A stretch of 64,000 bases of DNA from Rhipicephalus microplus (taxonomy: Eukaryota > Arthropoda > Arachnida > Ixodida > Ixodidae), in assembly GCF_043290135.1 (NCBI RefSeq), contig NC_134707.1, positions 78,634,987 through 78,698,986 on the forward strand. Direction: 5' to 3'. The notes beneath the pieces were generated by a model. The model saw nothing but the letters and a program-made list of their open reading frames with translations, was not told the origin of the DNA and searched no databases. Numbering within the stretch: position 1 is the stretch's first letter; every line of letters begins with the position of its first letter. The translations under genes were made by a program, and so were the position numbers. Below, piece by piece: positions 1 to 11,136 of the stretch.

Positions 1-2940
1 ACAGTCAGTTACGTGCACTGCGGCATAACAAGTGAGTAGGGCTTGGCGGCCATTTTTCGAAATTCCTTGACTAGCGCTCCTATTGGTCCGCAGTGACCGA
101 TTCGGCGGCAAACGCCGCAAAAATCGGTCCGAGAGCGATCGGCGCGGAGAGGGCCCTTTCGGCGGATCTCGGCGCCGCCGAACCGGATTTGGAGCACTTT
201 CGGCGGCCGGAATGCTCAGTGTGAACGCGGCCTTATTGCGTTAATAGAGTAAATGCGAAAAAATCCTACAGTATACAGCAGCAAGCATTTGTTCGCGTAG
301 TGTGCATAAGCGTATTTTTTAACTGTGGCTAAAGTTAGCTGGGCAACCTATATTAACTTGGCATGCAGCTTTAACGTAGAGTAAGCAGGATGTGTACTAC
401 TACAGACAATATAAATGATATTGTCCCCGTTTCAATGCTAGGACAAAATTAAGTAGGGGTACTAATTCATCTGTTTAACGATGAGCACGAAAGAACTACA
501 TAGCCTAGTTGACAAGTTCAAAGCACTCAAGTTATAGACATTTCAGTTTTGATTTATTACATTGTTTGAATTTCTCCATGTCAAGTCGGTCAACATGCTT
601 ATATAGGTCCGAATATGCTGCGTCACAACAAGTGAAACAAAAATCAAACACTAATGTAAATAAAGGACTCCTCAAAGATTAAATATAGTGTGAACAGACC
701 ACGCAATCACTCAAACACACATACACACACCGAGGGTGTGTGTTTGTGAGTGTGTGTGTGTGTTTAATTTTTTGAAATGTACCCGCTAGCTCAACAACAA
801 GTTCTTTCAAATAAAAGACGTAGCTATTATTGCAATAGATGACCACGTGGTGAACGAAAGCAATTGAACTTGGGGAGGTGTTTAGACTAAGCGTACAAAC
901 TCGAAAGGATCAACAACAACAAAAAAACGTGGCTGATCGCTTTCTTTGGGAATATATTTAACACGAAAGGGAAACGCGTCTCCTCAAAAGTAGTTGAGCA
1001 TTTATTGAGCGTTACTTCAGCACAAAGGCGAACGAATGAATGCTGCAGAAACAAACTGCTATGTTACGTGAAGAACGCCGATAAGCTCGAGACTTGCTGC
1101 ACGCACCCCAAGCAGAACGCAAGCACGAGATCGCCACACACATGACGAGTGCGGACAAACAACTGTCGAAGCTCGACATTCGAAGCACGCTGCTCAAACA
1201 GAAAGAAACACGCGCCCAACGAACGCCCAGGTATACACCTGGACGAGTGCGAACTGCCACAGTTCTTACATGTTCGTGCGTGAGAAGTGCGTTCCTTTCC
1301 TAAACGCAGCTGCGCTGGCGAGCGAAAAGCCATTGGTGTTCACTTCAAAGCAACCTTTCGGTGGAAGCACAAGTTTAATCAGCAGAGATACGAGGCATCC
1401 CATTACTGAGATAAGTGCTTGCGCAAGTGAGCGACCACACCTGGAAACGCGAGCCATCAGGTTATAGAATAGTTTGCCTACATACATAACTACTTGTAAT
1501 AACGAAGATAACTTCCTATCACTTCTTCGGAACCACCTATGTGTTTCTCAAACATGACCTCTTTGTACAGTAGTAACCTTACCATATTTGCATCATGTAA
1601 TTATGTCATTTTCATCCTGAAACTAGCGATTTACACATTACTTATGTATACCGTTCCTTTATCATGAGGATTTCTTTTAGATACCGCATGAGTAACCTTT
1701 GTATAAATGCATATTTTTTTACTTTCCAGATGTTTTTTTTAAGTTCACGTGCAATTTTCTTGTTGATACACCAAATTGTCAGCTTCGAATTGAACATTCT
1801 AGTATATATTTATTCTGTGTATGCTCTTCCCTCAACAATCTCCGTTGGGATTGGCAGTATGTCTGAAATAAATAAATAATTATATATATGTTAACTTTGT
1901 ATTTTATCTCAAAGCATTGCCTGAAGGTAGCACTGTCTATGTTTATTTGTGTGTATAGTTTGGTCCAGCGATCAGCTACTGAAATATTTACTGAATATCT
2001 TCCTGTAGCCGCTGGAAAAGGTCGATTTCGAGCATGCTTTTCATGCTTTGCTTGTGCCTGCAGGTATCGCGCATTTAATGACGCAGCAGCGTATGACAGA
2101 ACAGTAGAATCGAGAGTAGTATGTGCACGAGCTAAATAAATATTTTAACATGAGCGGATGGTAAGTGTTATTTGCCACACACATGTTCTTGTTAAGAATG
2201 CCCATTGGCAAACAGGCTCATGGAAATGTCACGCAGCTGTGTATAGGAAACAAGTTATTTGCTACACTGCTACACAGCTTTAACTGCTACAAATATAATG
2301 CCCTCTTGAAGTGCTGCACATTTTCTGCAAAATCTTGCTATCTTGGCAAGAGACACCTTGTAAAGAGCTTCCACAACATCAGCATTCATATGGCTTGCCA
2401 AGTAACATTTGGCCGAACCTACTATTTTTGACCCTTCGTTTTGCAGTAGACTTCCTAGAATGTAAACACTGCTGCGGTGTGTGTGTGTGACATTCTTATC
2501 TATTGATTCTGGCATGTTAAACCTCACACTTCCATTTTCTCTTGCAGCAATGGGATGCTTCGCACATGCCTGCGGTGACATGCCGCTGTGCTAGCTTGAT
2601 GGGAAGACCAGTCTTGCGCAACTCGATTCCTTCCCAATTCAAGAAGTTGCCCTTCTCTCTGCAATGATGACACAGACTGCCTTACGCTGCGAATTTACGA
2701 TTGTTTTTCCACAAAAGACGCACAGAACCTTTAATGCATTATGCCACTCGGTTAGTGTTGGCTGTGGTGTGGCGAAGTCTACTTCTACGTGTGCCGACAC
2801 GTCACCTCGAAGAAAAAACAATAAAGCACTTCTTTTCCTTTCGATTTCGTCCACTTTTTGTGCTACAAGCACCCAAGCAGCACTCTGCCAAGGAGTTCTC
2901 GCCATGAGTAAAGTGTGTGACAAGCATACTCGAGATAAAT
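1..2940. other. Unassigned AT-rich DNA
   Basis: I recognise no gene or transposon in this stretch. Bases 60-230 are GC-rich with repeated CGGCGG-type words, a compositional island in otherwise AT-rich DNA. A short GT/CA tract lies at about 715-765 and can fold back on itself. Bases 1010-1490 have mutually overlapping short open frames on both strands, which is what a GC-rich stretch gives by chance. A 103-residue open frame on the minus strand (2270-2581) and one of 94 residues (2639-2923) match nothing I know. Confidence 0.5.
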
Positions 2941-2944
2941 ATTA

Positions 2945-3215
2945 ATTTCCCCAAGGAGTAACTAGAAGCATGTGCAGCGGGAGTAACGGTCGAGACTAGC
3001 CGTTGGTCTTAAGGGAGCAACTGGTGGGAGTAATGGTTGGTCCACAGGGAGCAACTGAAGGAAGTAACTGTTCATCCTCCAAAGGAGGAACTGAAGGGAG
3101 AGCAATGGTCCATTGCTCTGCAGTTACACCTTTTAGAGAAGTAATGGGAATGGCAATGCCATTGCTCCGTGTAGGATCAACCCCTGTACTCCCATTGCTC
3201 CCTTTTGGCTTACAG
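2945..3215. repeat. Degenerate short repeats (GGGAGTAA / GGAGCAAC words)
   Basis: The words gggagtaa(c/t)gg and gggagcaactg recur every 15-35 bases from about 2950 to 3110. The complementary form (cccattgctccc) follows up to about 3210. The result is a degenerate minisatellite with an inverted half. It sits directly before the duplicated segment that starts near 3220. Confidence 0.45.
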
Positions 3216-3219
3216 TGTA

Positions 3220-4440
3220 CGATGCATGTGCTGTGTTGTTATGTCACAAAGAGAATGCTTGATCTGGAAGGCGCTTGTTTTTCATCAACCTCAGCGTTTT
3301 CGTCATATAGTGATATGGCGGACATCGCTCAACTTTTAAATGTTTCGCCCCTAAAAACTGCATCGGTATACTTCGACACGGGTGGACAGCTCTCCTCAGC
3401 TTGCCACTTAATGGCATCGTCAAGAACAATGGCAGCACATTCATAACGCAAAGCAGCGTTGACCACATAAAACTGCTAGCTGCGACAGTGAAAAACCACC
3501 ATTAACATTTCACTCACCCTTTACGTGAGGTGTTCGGTGCTACTACTGCTAAAGCTCAAGCTATTGATAGTCTTATGCTAATGTTACTGATGGCAGTAAG
3601 ACTTCTCAATTGATTTCGTCCCTCTAACGGAGCATCTTCAACAGTTAACCTGCTATGGTGCCCTGTCACCGTACACTGCAGCGCCCTGGGGCAAAGTGGA
3701 ATAAACGTGTTTTCAGTCATTCATTCACGAGTTAACGCACGTGATTGCCTCAATTTTTTCGTTTATGTGACAAAACATTTAGTCTCCAAGATGATTGATT
3801 GATATGTGGAGTTTAGCGTCCCAAAACCACCATATGATTATGAGAGACGCAGTAGTGGAGGACTCCGGAAATTTCGACCTCCTGTGGTTCTTTAACGTGC
3901 ACCCAAATCTGAGTACACGGGCCTACAACATTTCCGCCTCCATCGGAAATGCAGCCGCCGCAGCCGGGATTCGAACCCGCGACGTGCGGGTCAGCAGCCG
4001 AATACCTTAGCCACTAGACCACCGCGGCGGGGCGGTCTCCAAGGTGAGAATTCGTGGAGCGTAAAACCTTGAAGTTTCGGCAGTACGACTTGGCGCTAAA
4101 GTTCACTCACATCGAGCCTGCACAAATTGGTCTTCTAGGTAGTCCTCACCGAGGTCCTGGTCTTGAAATGCTGCAGAATACAGGCGTAACAAATAAATAT
4201 ATCGGATATGAAGGTAACGCATGCCACCATTCTCATGAAATGACAGGCAATATACTCAAAGAGAACAATGGCAATTCAACACCTTACTTTATCCAGTCCA
4301 ATAAATGTAAAAGAGACTATTTTCACGTACTTTGTGTTGGACGTTCAATGTTTTTAAAGAATGTTCACCTCATGTGCTAAACATTGTGACAACTAACGCG
4401 TGCAAATAAAAGTGTGGGAGGGCACGATGTGGACAAACAA
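3220..4440 (+). repeat. Dispersed repeat, copy A (partner at 19835-20800)
   Basis: Aligned by eye, this segment matches 19835-20800 in the same orientation over about 1 kb. Shared landmarks include 'gacacgggtggacaac/gct', 'gataaacgtgtttccagtc'-like text, 'acgcacgt.attgcctcaat' and 'gaaatgacaggcaa'. Divergence is substantial, so the duplication or the repeat family is old. No convincing coding frame is kept in both copies. A SINE (3794-4034) interrupts this copy and is absent from the partner, which therefore supplies the empty site. Confidence 0.7.
3794..4034 (-). mobile_element. tRNA-derived SINE (Ruka-like)
   Basis: Read on the minus strand, the element starts in a tRNA-like head with an A box (tggtctagtggctaagg) and a perfect B box (ggttcgaatcc), the internal promoter used by RNA polymerase III. 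It continues through a body shared with three other pieces in this window and ends in an ATC-rich tail (atcaatcaatc). It is flanked by gtctccaagatg at 3782-3793 and gtctccaaggtg at 4035-4046, a 12-bp target duplication with one mismatch. Such elements move with LINE-encoded machinery. The partner locus near 20400 lacks the insertion. The family name rests on memory of tick SINEs and was not searched. Confidence 0.88.
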
Positions 4441-4599
4441 AATCGGCAGATCCTACGCACAGTGGGAAATGAGGACTACGAACGCGAATCAGGAAGGTCC
4501 ATGTGTGCTTTAAAATCAGCACATAGTTAGGAAGCGGATGTACATTATGCCGAACATCACTTCCATGTCATGATTATCCTGTTAACGCCTGGAATTTGT

Positions 4600-5335
4600 G
4601 TTTGTGGTCCATTCACGTCACGCAATACCAAATTTCATATATGTGAAACAAGCGAAGCGGTCGAAAGCACGCTATGAGCTTTGCATGTTGTTAAGTTTTA
4701 CATGACAAACATGTAATGATTATCATGTTTGCATGTGTTATATAACTTCGCCTTGTGTTTACGCCGCGTCAAACCAAATTTGGAATATTTGGAGCTGGCA
4801 AAACAGCCGTGAGCGCGCTTTTGGCGTAGCTTATAGTCGTGTTTTATATGACACGCATATCGTAATTAGCCTGTTTGGACGTAATATTTAAATTCGCAAC
4901 CCATGCACGTCCCGTAATGTCAAACTTAGTATTCGTGACGCTAGCGAAACTGCCACAAGCGTCTCATGAGCTTAGCATGTAGTGATGTTTTACATGACAC
5001 GCATGTCATGATTATTATGTTTGCACGTGTCATCTAGGTTCTTTGCACGTCACATAATGCCGAATTTTGTATAAGTGACGCTAGCGGAAGGATCACGAGC
5101 GTATCATGAGCATGCTATGTTCTCATGTTTTTATGTGACACGCATCTTATGAATATCATGTGTAATACCATGAATACCATGCGTAATACTAAATTTGGTA
5201 TATGGGAAGCTAGTGATAGAATTGTAGGAGCACCATGAGCGTGGAATGTAGTCATGATTTACGTGACATGCGTGACATGATTTCCACGTAAGGGTATGCC
5301 ACTTATGTTCGCCATGCACTCATGTCATGCTTTCA
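4600..5335 (+). repeat. Tandem array of ~145-bp monomers (block of a composite repeat)
   Basis: About four and a half diverged monomers start near 4616, 4762, 4908, 5048 and 5180. Each carries, in order, a cgtcacgtaat-like word, an AT-rich caaatttggtatat segment, a 'gctagcgaaac..' segment, 'atcatgagc..gcatgtagtcatg', and acatgacacgcatgtcatg. The same monomers occur in reverse orientation at 10485-10740, 22000-22310 and 41019-41112. No coding potential is seen. I group the array with the microsatellite unit at 5880-6120 because both modules also lie together, inverted, at 21364-22310. Confidence 0.75.
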
Positions 5336-5339
5336 CGAG

Positions 5340-5879
5340 GTCGTGACGACGACGAAAGGGATAGACTGTACGTTGAATATTAGACATGTTTATTCAGCCG
5401 AACTTGTGGCCACACAAGAGGAACTTGTGATTACAGCAAGGCACTGGCACTGATATCAACGAATCGAGCGTCGGCCGTCGACCAACCGACAAGCGGCGAA
5501 GCGTGTCGGCATTTATATACTTGCCACCGAACATTCCAGCGTTATTGCTAGCGGCGACGTAGGTTCCAGAATAAACTGAAATGCTCACAAAGTGGGTGTA
5601 ATCTAAACAAAATGATCTACTGCAGTCCTGAAGGTTCTCGAATACTGTTGGTGTGGTTTGCACTGAGAATTGGGTACAGGGTAATGGGCTGATCAGAAAA
5701 CTCGAGGAAGAAGCGTGCCAATACCACACCAGTTTTGCAATATGTCATGTGAACAAACCCACCACATGAGCAGAAAGACCATGAATTGTAAATCGTGACG
5801 TTCAAGATATAAATATCAAGATTTTCATGTTATGACTATTCAGTTATGCTCGTCATACACTCATGTTATGGCATACCAA

Positions 5880-5880
<1 letters not shown>
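5340..5880. other. Unassigned insert between tandem array and microsatellite unit
   Basis: This stretch lies between the 145-bp repeats and the conserved microsatellite flank, and I do not find it in the other copy of the composite repeat. A 111-residue open frame on the minus strand (5394-5729) shows no family I recognise. It may be a separate insertion or an internal part lost from the other copy. Confidence 0.35.
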
Positions 5881-6116
<236 letters not shown>

Positions 6117-6120
<4 letters not shown>

Positions 6121-7000
6121 CCATGCAACGCCAATATCGCCGTCCTGATCTCGAGCACCGCCCAGACGCGGCCGACTATGTGTCCGCCGACACCCAACGC
6201 GGCAAGCTGTCTCCTTGCTGTGCATGGCCACCGCCTGCTCTAAAGCGACGCCAACAGCCACGGTTACCGCCGGAAGACTACAAAATTTATCCTGCAACCC
6301 CCAGGGTTCATTACACCTAGCCGATCTTGGACCAGCCCGCCTCTCTGAAGCCTTATGCCGCACTGCCGGATTTCACTCACCCGCAGTCTTTAACACCGAC
6401 CAGATGCGCATTCACCCGACCAACAACACTATCACTGTCAGGGCGCCTGACGTCGTAAGAACAATTGAGATCGTAAGCGCTCGGCGACTGGGCCAACATT
6501 TCGTCTTAACCATCGCTGGTCATACCCTACCCAAGCATGTCCGCTACTTTGCTTTCACGCTGTTGATATTTCCCTTCAGAGAACGGGTAGAGGCGTGCTT
6601 CAATTGCAGACAAACTGGTCATAAGACCGAAGCCGAAACGAGATAACTGCCATCGTTGTGGCGAAAGCCACCCTCAACCTGCTGACAGCAAAGAACTTAA
6701 TTGCCCGACGTAATGCGTCGTTTGTTTAGGCGGCCACCTAACCGGCAGTCGCAACTGTAAATACCGATTCCTGTTAAGGAAGCTTCCAGAAAACGACAAC
6801 AGCGCCGACAAAGCAACTCAGGACCTTTCCGACTCCCAGACAGAGGGTACTACTACCGACAATAAGAATTATCAAGAATCATTCCCGCTGCTTGGGGGAA
6901 GGAGCACTAGTGATACCAGACCTGACAACGGTGCGCGCTCCCGATCGCCGTCAAAGACCCGGGTTAAAGGTGGGAAGTAGATCACGAAGCGCAAGCCGTA
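6117..7000 (+). pseudogene. LINE ORF1 fragment with zinc knuckles
   Basis: The frame at 6215-6646 and its continuation encode the nucleic-acid-binding ORF1 protein of a tick non-LTR retrotransposon. It contains an N-terminal '[16 protein letters not shown]' segment and CCHC-type motifs: CFNCRQTGHK near 6600, then CHRCGESHP near 6650 and CVVCLGGHLTGSRNC near 6720. These lead into a serine/arginine-rich end (ARSRSPSKTR). In the family this protein coats the element RNA. The copy is broken: a stop and frame change at about 6290-6310, another at about 6640 inside the first zinc knuckle, and an in-frame TAA near 6710. No endonuclease or RT follows, so only the ORF1 part remains. It abuts the microsatellite unit on its left. 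Confidence 0.8.
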
Positions 7001-7034
7001 ATAAAGTGCGCGTGTGTCTCCACTCGTTCAGTCC

Positions 7035-7440
7035 TTAGAATGTCCGCCGGATTGCAGTGCTTCTATGTGAGGAATATATGATGAAAACATGCGAGATGGT
7101 GGTACTTGGAGTGTTCAATAGGTGGGCGAACGGACACACAGACAGATGCATGGACAGATGCACGCATGGCTTCACGGACGGTTGGACACATGCACAGACG
7201 CAGGAGCGGATGCATGGACGAAAACAGGGACGGAGGCACAGATGAACGTGCGTAAGCACGAACAGACGCACGCACGGACGGGCGGATGGACGCACGGGCG
7301 GCCACTCAGACGCATGCATGGATGGACGGAAGGAAAAACGAATGGATGGACGGATGCTTCGCCCCACTATCCATCATTCACTCCGTGGATATGCTGCCAT
7401 TTTGTTTCGGTTGGCCGCTCGTAGATGCTTGGGATGCTTC
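7035..7440. repeat. Degenerate GGACGNATGG-type repeat
   Basis: Bases 7120-7350 are built from ggacggatggacg/cacgcacggacgg words, a decayed 4-bp repeat related to the pure CATC/GATG tract at 9590-9840. The end (about 7322-7406) matches 9893-9974 ('catcattcactcc.tggatatgctgccatt'). Open frames here (Arg/Pro/Ser-rich on minus, Met/Asp/Gly-rich on plus) are translations of the repeat and are not genes. Confidence 0.7.
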
Positions 7441-7482
7441 CTCCAGTGGTGATGCGCTCGAGTGAGTGAGAGAATTTTATTT

Positions 7483-8637
7483 TTATCCAAAGGCAGCGGA
7501 GATTTTACGGGACGGAGGCCCCGCTATCTCAGCCAGGTTTCTCCGCCTAAGATGGTGCCCGGGGGTGGAGTCTCTCGGCAATGTCCAGGCCCTCTGGATG
7601 GCCAAGAGTGTGTTGTCGAGTTCCGCGCTGCGCGTGACAGCCTGCCAGGAGGTGTGGTCCGGTAGTTGTGACCCTGAGGTAAAGGGGCACAAAAGCATGT
7701 GTTCGAAATTATAGTACTCGTGATGACAGTGCGGACAGTGGGGTGAAAAATCCGGGTTGAGTCTGTGCAGTATGGTTGGGGTGATGTACCTGGAGGATTG
7801 TTCGTTTTCTGTGGCCTTTGGTTCCTTTGATGAAGTCGTAGCATACGCACTTGGCGTCTCCGCAGTGTTGTTGGGCCCCTCTGGTGACGTTGTGGGAGAT
7901 GAAAACGATGCGGTGTCCCCAGTCAGCGCAGAAACATCGTTGTCACTCGTTCTGCTTGGTGACGCGGCATCAACGCCGTTGGCGTCTTCTGACTTGGCGT
8001 CATGAAATTCTGTGTCGGTTGCGCTATCGTCATCCCAATAATCTGGAGTTTTCTCTTGCAGTGGTTTGGTTTTCCGTTGCAAAACTTCCATACGCCTGGA
8101 GGTTCTAACTTGGGTCGTTGTGTTCGAAGGAGGCTCTCCGAGTTCTGGGAATTCTTTCAACGACTGGGAGGTGATGTGTTGGTGAGGCGTGACTGCAAGG
8201 CGCTGTGTCTGCGTATGGCATGGGATGGAAGCTATCTTTCGTCGCGTGGTCCCCATTACAGCGCTCGCACTTGGACACACAATCCTCAGATGTATGGCCG
8301 AAGTTGCCACATTATTAACAGAAGGGTGCTGTGCAAGTAGCCCAAACATGACCTCTTTGCTGCAGCACGCGCACACTCTCCGCATACCGCGATGCTCAAG
8401 CATCACGCGGTGATTTTGAATCGAGAGGATGTTAGGGGTGGGCTTGGCCATCTCGATTCGGATGACGCGAGTACCAGTAAACGTTGATTGATGCCATTGC
8501 AGGGTAACAAAGGTGATGCCCCTCACTTTTGAGTATGGTTGAAGAGCTGAAATAACTGCGTCATCTGACACGTATGGCGGGAGGCGAAACCATACTGATA
8601 TGCACACTAGGGGCTCTGACTTCTTCAACTTGTACAT
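7483..8637 (-). pseudogene. Internally deleted LINE: ORF1 fused to ORF2 C-terminal zinc finger, copy 1
   Basis: This is an open frame of 384 residues. The first 100 or so (WFRLPPYVSDDAVISALQPY, RVIRIEMAKPTPN, RRVCACC) are the nucleic-acid-binding start of a tick LINE ORF1. The last 110 (ILHRLNPDFSPHCPHCHHEY then HMLLCPF) are the Cys/His finger at the very end of LINE ORF2. The whole endonuclease-RT interior is missing. Compared with copy 2 (about 49410-50455), residues about 95-160 are read in a shifted frame, so the zinc knuckles are lost and the frame is restored further on near EFPELGE. The long frame is thus partly luck. It cannot encode a working reverse transcriptase. A non-autonomous element or a dead deletion derivative are both possible. 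Confidence 0.7.
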
Positions 8638-9009
8638 TGTGACATTGTAACTTGAAACCAGGGTTTACCATCAACTTGTTTGCTTGTGCCGCAGACTGAG
8701 CCGCACCTAGGAACTTCGAAGCTCCGAGGTGTTGCAGGAACAGCACCCCTTCACTCCCCATGACGTTTTTGAAGCCATCGATTATCTTTTCGACGGATGC
8801 CGTGTCCTACGGGACAGTGAAGTTGAAGCAGTGCGCCTTGAGGGAAGATGCAGGCCTTGACGCCATCCTCACTACTCCCGGTGGGGGCCCATAAGTAAGT
8901 TTCTCTATGGGGGGCCGATGACGATGGGATCAGGCCTCAAGGTTTCTGGCTGCAAAGTCGCGAGTGGACACCCGAAAGTGACGCCGCCGGAAAGATCGTC
9001 GCGTTGAAA

Positions 9010-9407
9010 AATTCAACGCCTAATGGAGCACAACACGATACGGAGGAGCGTTTTCCTCGCACGCCCAACGAGTGTAATGAGGAAACTTTTTCGGATCACA
9101 TAGCGCTCTAAGAGCGTCTTAGTGTTGCTAGTTATCCTTAGTGAGCCTCTAATTGGAGGCAAAGTTCTTGAGATATTCAGTCACCCATACTCGTTTCTAA
9201 GTGTTATTTTGTCTGGAACAACTATCTTTTATTATAGGACTAACGCAGAATTTACATTGACATACTAAAGCCACGTGATCTCCAAGTGGGCACCATCAGA
9301 AAATAGCATGTTTCCGACATCTTGAAGTGGCAAAAGCTGGCTTTACTTCAGCTGGCAAAACATTGCTGGAGCTCCCACTCCAGCAATTTTTCCTGTAATC
9401 CACCTTG
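9010..9407 (-). repeat. hAT-like MITE fragment, copy 1
   Basis: Read on the minus strand from 9407, this begins caagg and runs through gctggagtgggagctcc. It follows the MITE at 19332-19824 module by module: 'gccagctt', 'cagaaacatg.tattttctg', 'gatcacgtgg', 'acaaaataac', 'acgagta..ggtgact', then 'actcgttgggcg'. The second inverted terminus is missing, because the sequence passes directly into LINE-type DNA at about 9010. An equivalent fragment lies at about 50725-51125. Confidence 0.7.
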
Positions 9408-9589
9408 GTTGGCACCTGCCTATGGCTTTGGGTTCTGTCAAGCTCCAATTTTCCGAGATCACTGCCAGATTGGGTCTATTCCTACGTCCCTCACGTTCCT
9501 TCCTTCAATCCTTCAAAACATAATGGTAGCACTTACCTTTATGGTTAGGCGGCATGAGCCGCCACTTGATCTAAAAGGCACAGCCGGAT

Positions 9590-9840
9590 CCATCCATCCA
9601 TCGATTCATCCATCCATCCATCCATCCACCCACCCATCCATCCATCCATCCATCCATCCATCCATCCATCCATCCATCCATCCATCGACACGTCCATCCG
9701 TCCGTCCGTCCGTCCGTCCGTCCATCCATCCATCCATCCATCCATCCATCCATCCATCCATCCATCCATCCATCCATCCATCCATCAATCAATCAATCAA
9801 TCCATCCATCCATCCGTCCGTCCATCCATCCATCGCCTCC
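9590..9840. repeat. (CATC)n / (CGTC)n microsatellite
   Basis: A long tetranucleotide tract, mostly ccat with a short cgtc block (about 9695-9720) and an aatc block (9785-9800). The His-Pro-Ser frames on plus and the Met-Asp-Gly-Trp frames on minus are translations of the repeat. Both sides match the shorter, more degenerate tract at 51700-51955. Confidence 0.9.
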
Positions 9841-10099
9841 GAATAGAATACAATTATATTTCGTTGGTCACATAGATGGACTCATGGACGGATGAAAGCA
9901 AGAACAAATGGACGGACGAATGCTTCACCCCACTCTCCATCATTCACTCCCTGGATATGCTGCCATTTATTTTTGCATTTCAAGCTCCCAGAGCCACTGC
10001 ATGCCATGCTAGTGAGGCGCGTCTTCGCAGTTGCAAAAAAATTATGGCGTCTCTGGGAGCGAGGGTATACCGCCGAAGGCGCCTGGGTGCGTGGGATAG

Positions 10100-10370
10100 C
10101 AACGCCGACTAAATTTCAAAGCCGAAACGCTGCCGCAGGGACGTCAGAGGTTGGGGGCCCAGTTGCCCAACTGAGCATGCTCAGTAAGACTATTTTTCCA
10201 CATCTTTTATTCGGCCCAATCAAGCCGCAGCAGCTGCGAGAGCGGAAGCGTTGGCTCTCCTAAAACGTGAACGAAACGCAGGCTTTCCGCCGCGTTCGCG
10301 GCGTAACTGGGCCCCCACCCTCTGACGTTACTGCGGCAGCCTTTCGGCCCTGAAATTTAGTCGGCGTTGG
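10100..10370. mobile_element. Short non-autonomous DNA transposon with ~65-bp terminal inverted repeats
   Basis: Bases 10100-10165 and the reverse complement of 10304-10370 align at close to 90%. Shared text includes caacgccgactaaatttca, gctgccgcag, acgtcagagg and tgggggcccagtt. The central 140 bases are unrelated between arms. The termini begin caacg, which fits the loose YARNG end rule of hAT elements. Flanking bases gggatag (left) and gtgatag (right) could be a 7-bp target duplication with one mismatch, but this is weak. No transposase is present, so it would need one in trans. Confidence 0.6.
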
Positions 10371-10484
10371 TGATAGGCGTGCTTTCGTCTATAGAGTGCT
10401 CGCGTTTTGCTAACGCAGCGTTGCTGTGTTCAGCGTGCGCGCGTCAACGCTGCATTGGAGTATATTGGGCCCTTCATCGTTTGC

Positions 10485-10990
10485 TCGCGGCTGTTTTGCT
10501 AGCTCCACGTATACCAAATTTGGTATTACGTGACGTCAATGGATGACGAAATATATGACTGGTGCAAACAGGACAACATACCAAGCTCATAGCGTGCTCG
10601 CGGCTGTTTCGCTGGCTCCACATATACTAAATTCGGTATGGCGCAATGTGATTAGATGACGAAGGCAAACGACACATCCGAACATAATAATCATGACATG
10701 AAAGTCATGTACGGCATCATTTATCTCCACCCCGTAACGTTGTGTTGATATTGAAGTGGCATATCAACATTTCCCATTCGTGCTTCGCATATCATCGATT
10801 CCCATTGTATACGTGGGATCTGCCAATTCTATACACGTCTGGCGTTTACCAAAGGCCTTGTTACAATTTTATAGTGGTGTTTTCGGGATTGTGTAATTGT
10901 GTTGTACTAACACGCGAAATTTTCTTATTGCTCTTTAGTGTATCTTCAAGCGTTTCTCAATGTGTCTCTAATGGCGCGCTATATTAAAAA
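10485..10990 (-). repeat. ~145-bp repeat monomers and adjoining tail, inverted orientation
   Basis: Two monomers of the family at 4600-5335 lie here on the opposite strand (landmarks ataccaaatttggtattacg, ctcgcggctgtttcgctggctccacatata, aataatcatgacatg). The sequence after them (10780-10825, 'cgattcccattgtatacgtgggatct') resembles 41278-41305, which also follows a monomer. The two loci therefore share more than one monomer. Confidence 0.65.
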
Positions 10991-11136
10991 GAGAACCAGC
11001 TATGTTCCGGGGCATAGCTTCGGTGCAAACGCACATGAGCCTACAAAGAAAGAAGAATACCCGGAGTAGTCGCCAATTTTATTGCTAAAGTAAGAATTAT
11101 TCTATATATTAGATAGGCGCCGTGAAATGCACGTTT

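Larger units (their letters stand above)
7455..9875 (-). repeat. Chimeric LINE/hAT/microsatellite repeat, copy 1
   Basis: Read on the minus strand, the unit runs: CATC microsatellite, a terminal-inverted-repeat end related to the MITE at 19332-19824 (here about 9010-9407), LINE 5' untranslated-type sequence (about 8760-9005), then LINE ORF1 joined to a LINE C-terminus (7483-8640). The same order of modules, with the same junctions, is found at 49412-51980. Shared junctions between unlike modules mean the chimera formed once and was then copied, either by retrotransposition or by segmental duplication. Confidence 0.75.

Noticed and set aside
1012..1487. Several overlapping open frames on both strands
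   Set aside because: Frames overlap each other on opposite strands in a GC-richer patch; none has a recognisable domain.
2270..2923. Two minus-strand frames of 103 and 94 residues
   Set aside because: No family recognised, separated by stops, no splice or promoter signal that stands out. Left as unassigned.
3900..4034. tRNA gene suggested by A and B boxes
   Set aside because: The tRNA-like head lacks a full cloverleaf and continues into the SINE body with a target duplication around the whole; it is a SINE, not a tRNA gene.
4600..5335. CRISPR-like array
   Set aside because: Repeats are long, diverged, contiguous and lack unique spacers of uniform size; the genome is eukaryotic.
9322..9846. 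Long His-Pro-Ser and Met-Asp-Gly-Trp open frames
   Set aside because: They are translations of the CATC/GATG microsatellite and lack any other content.
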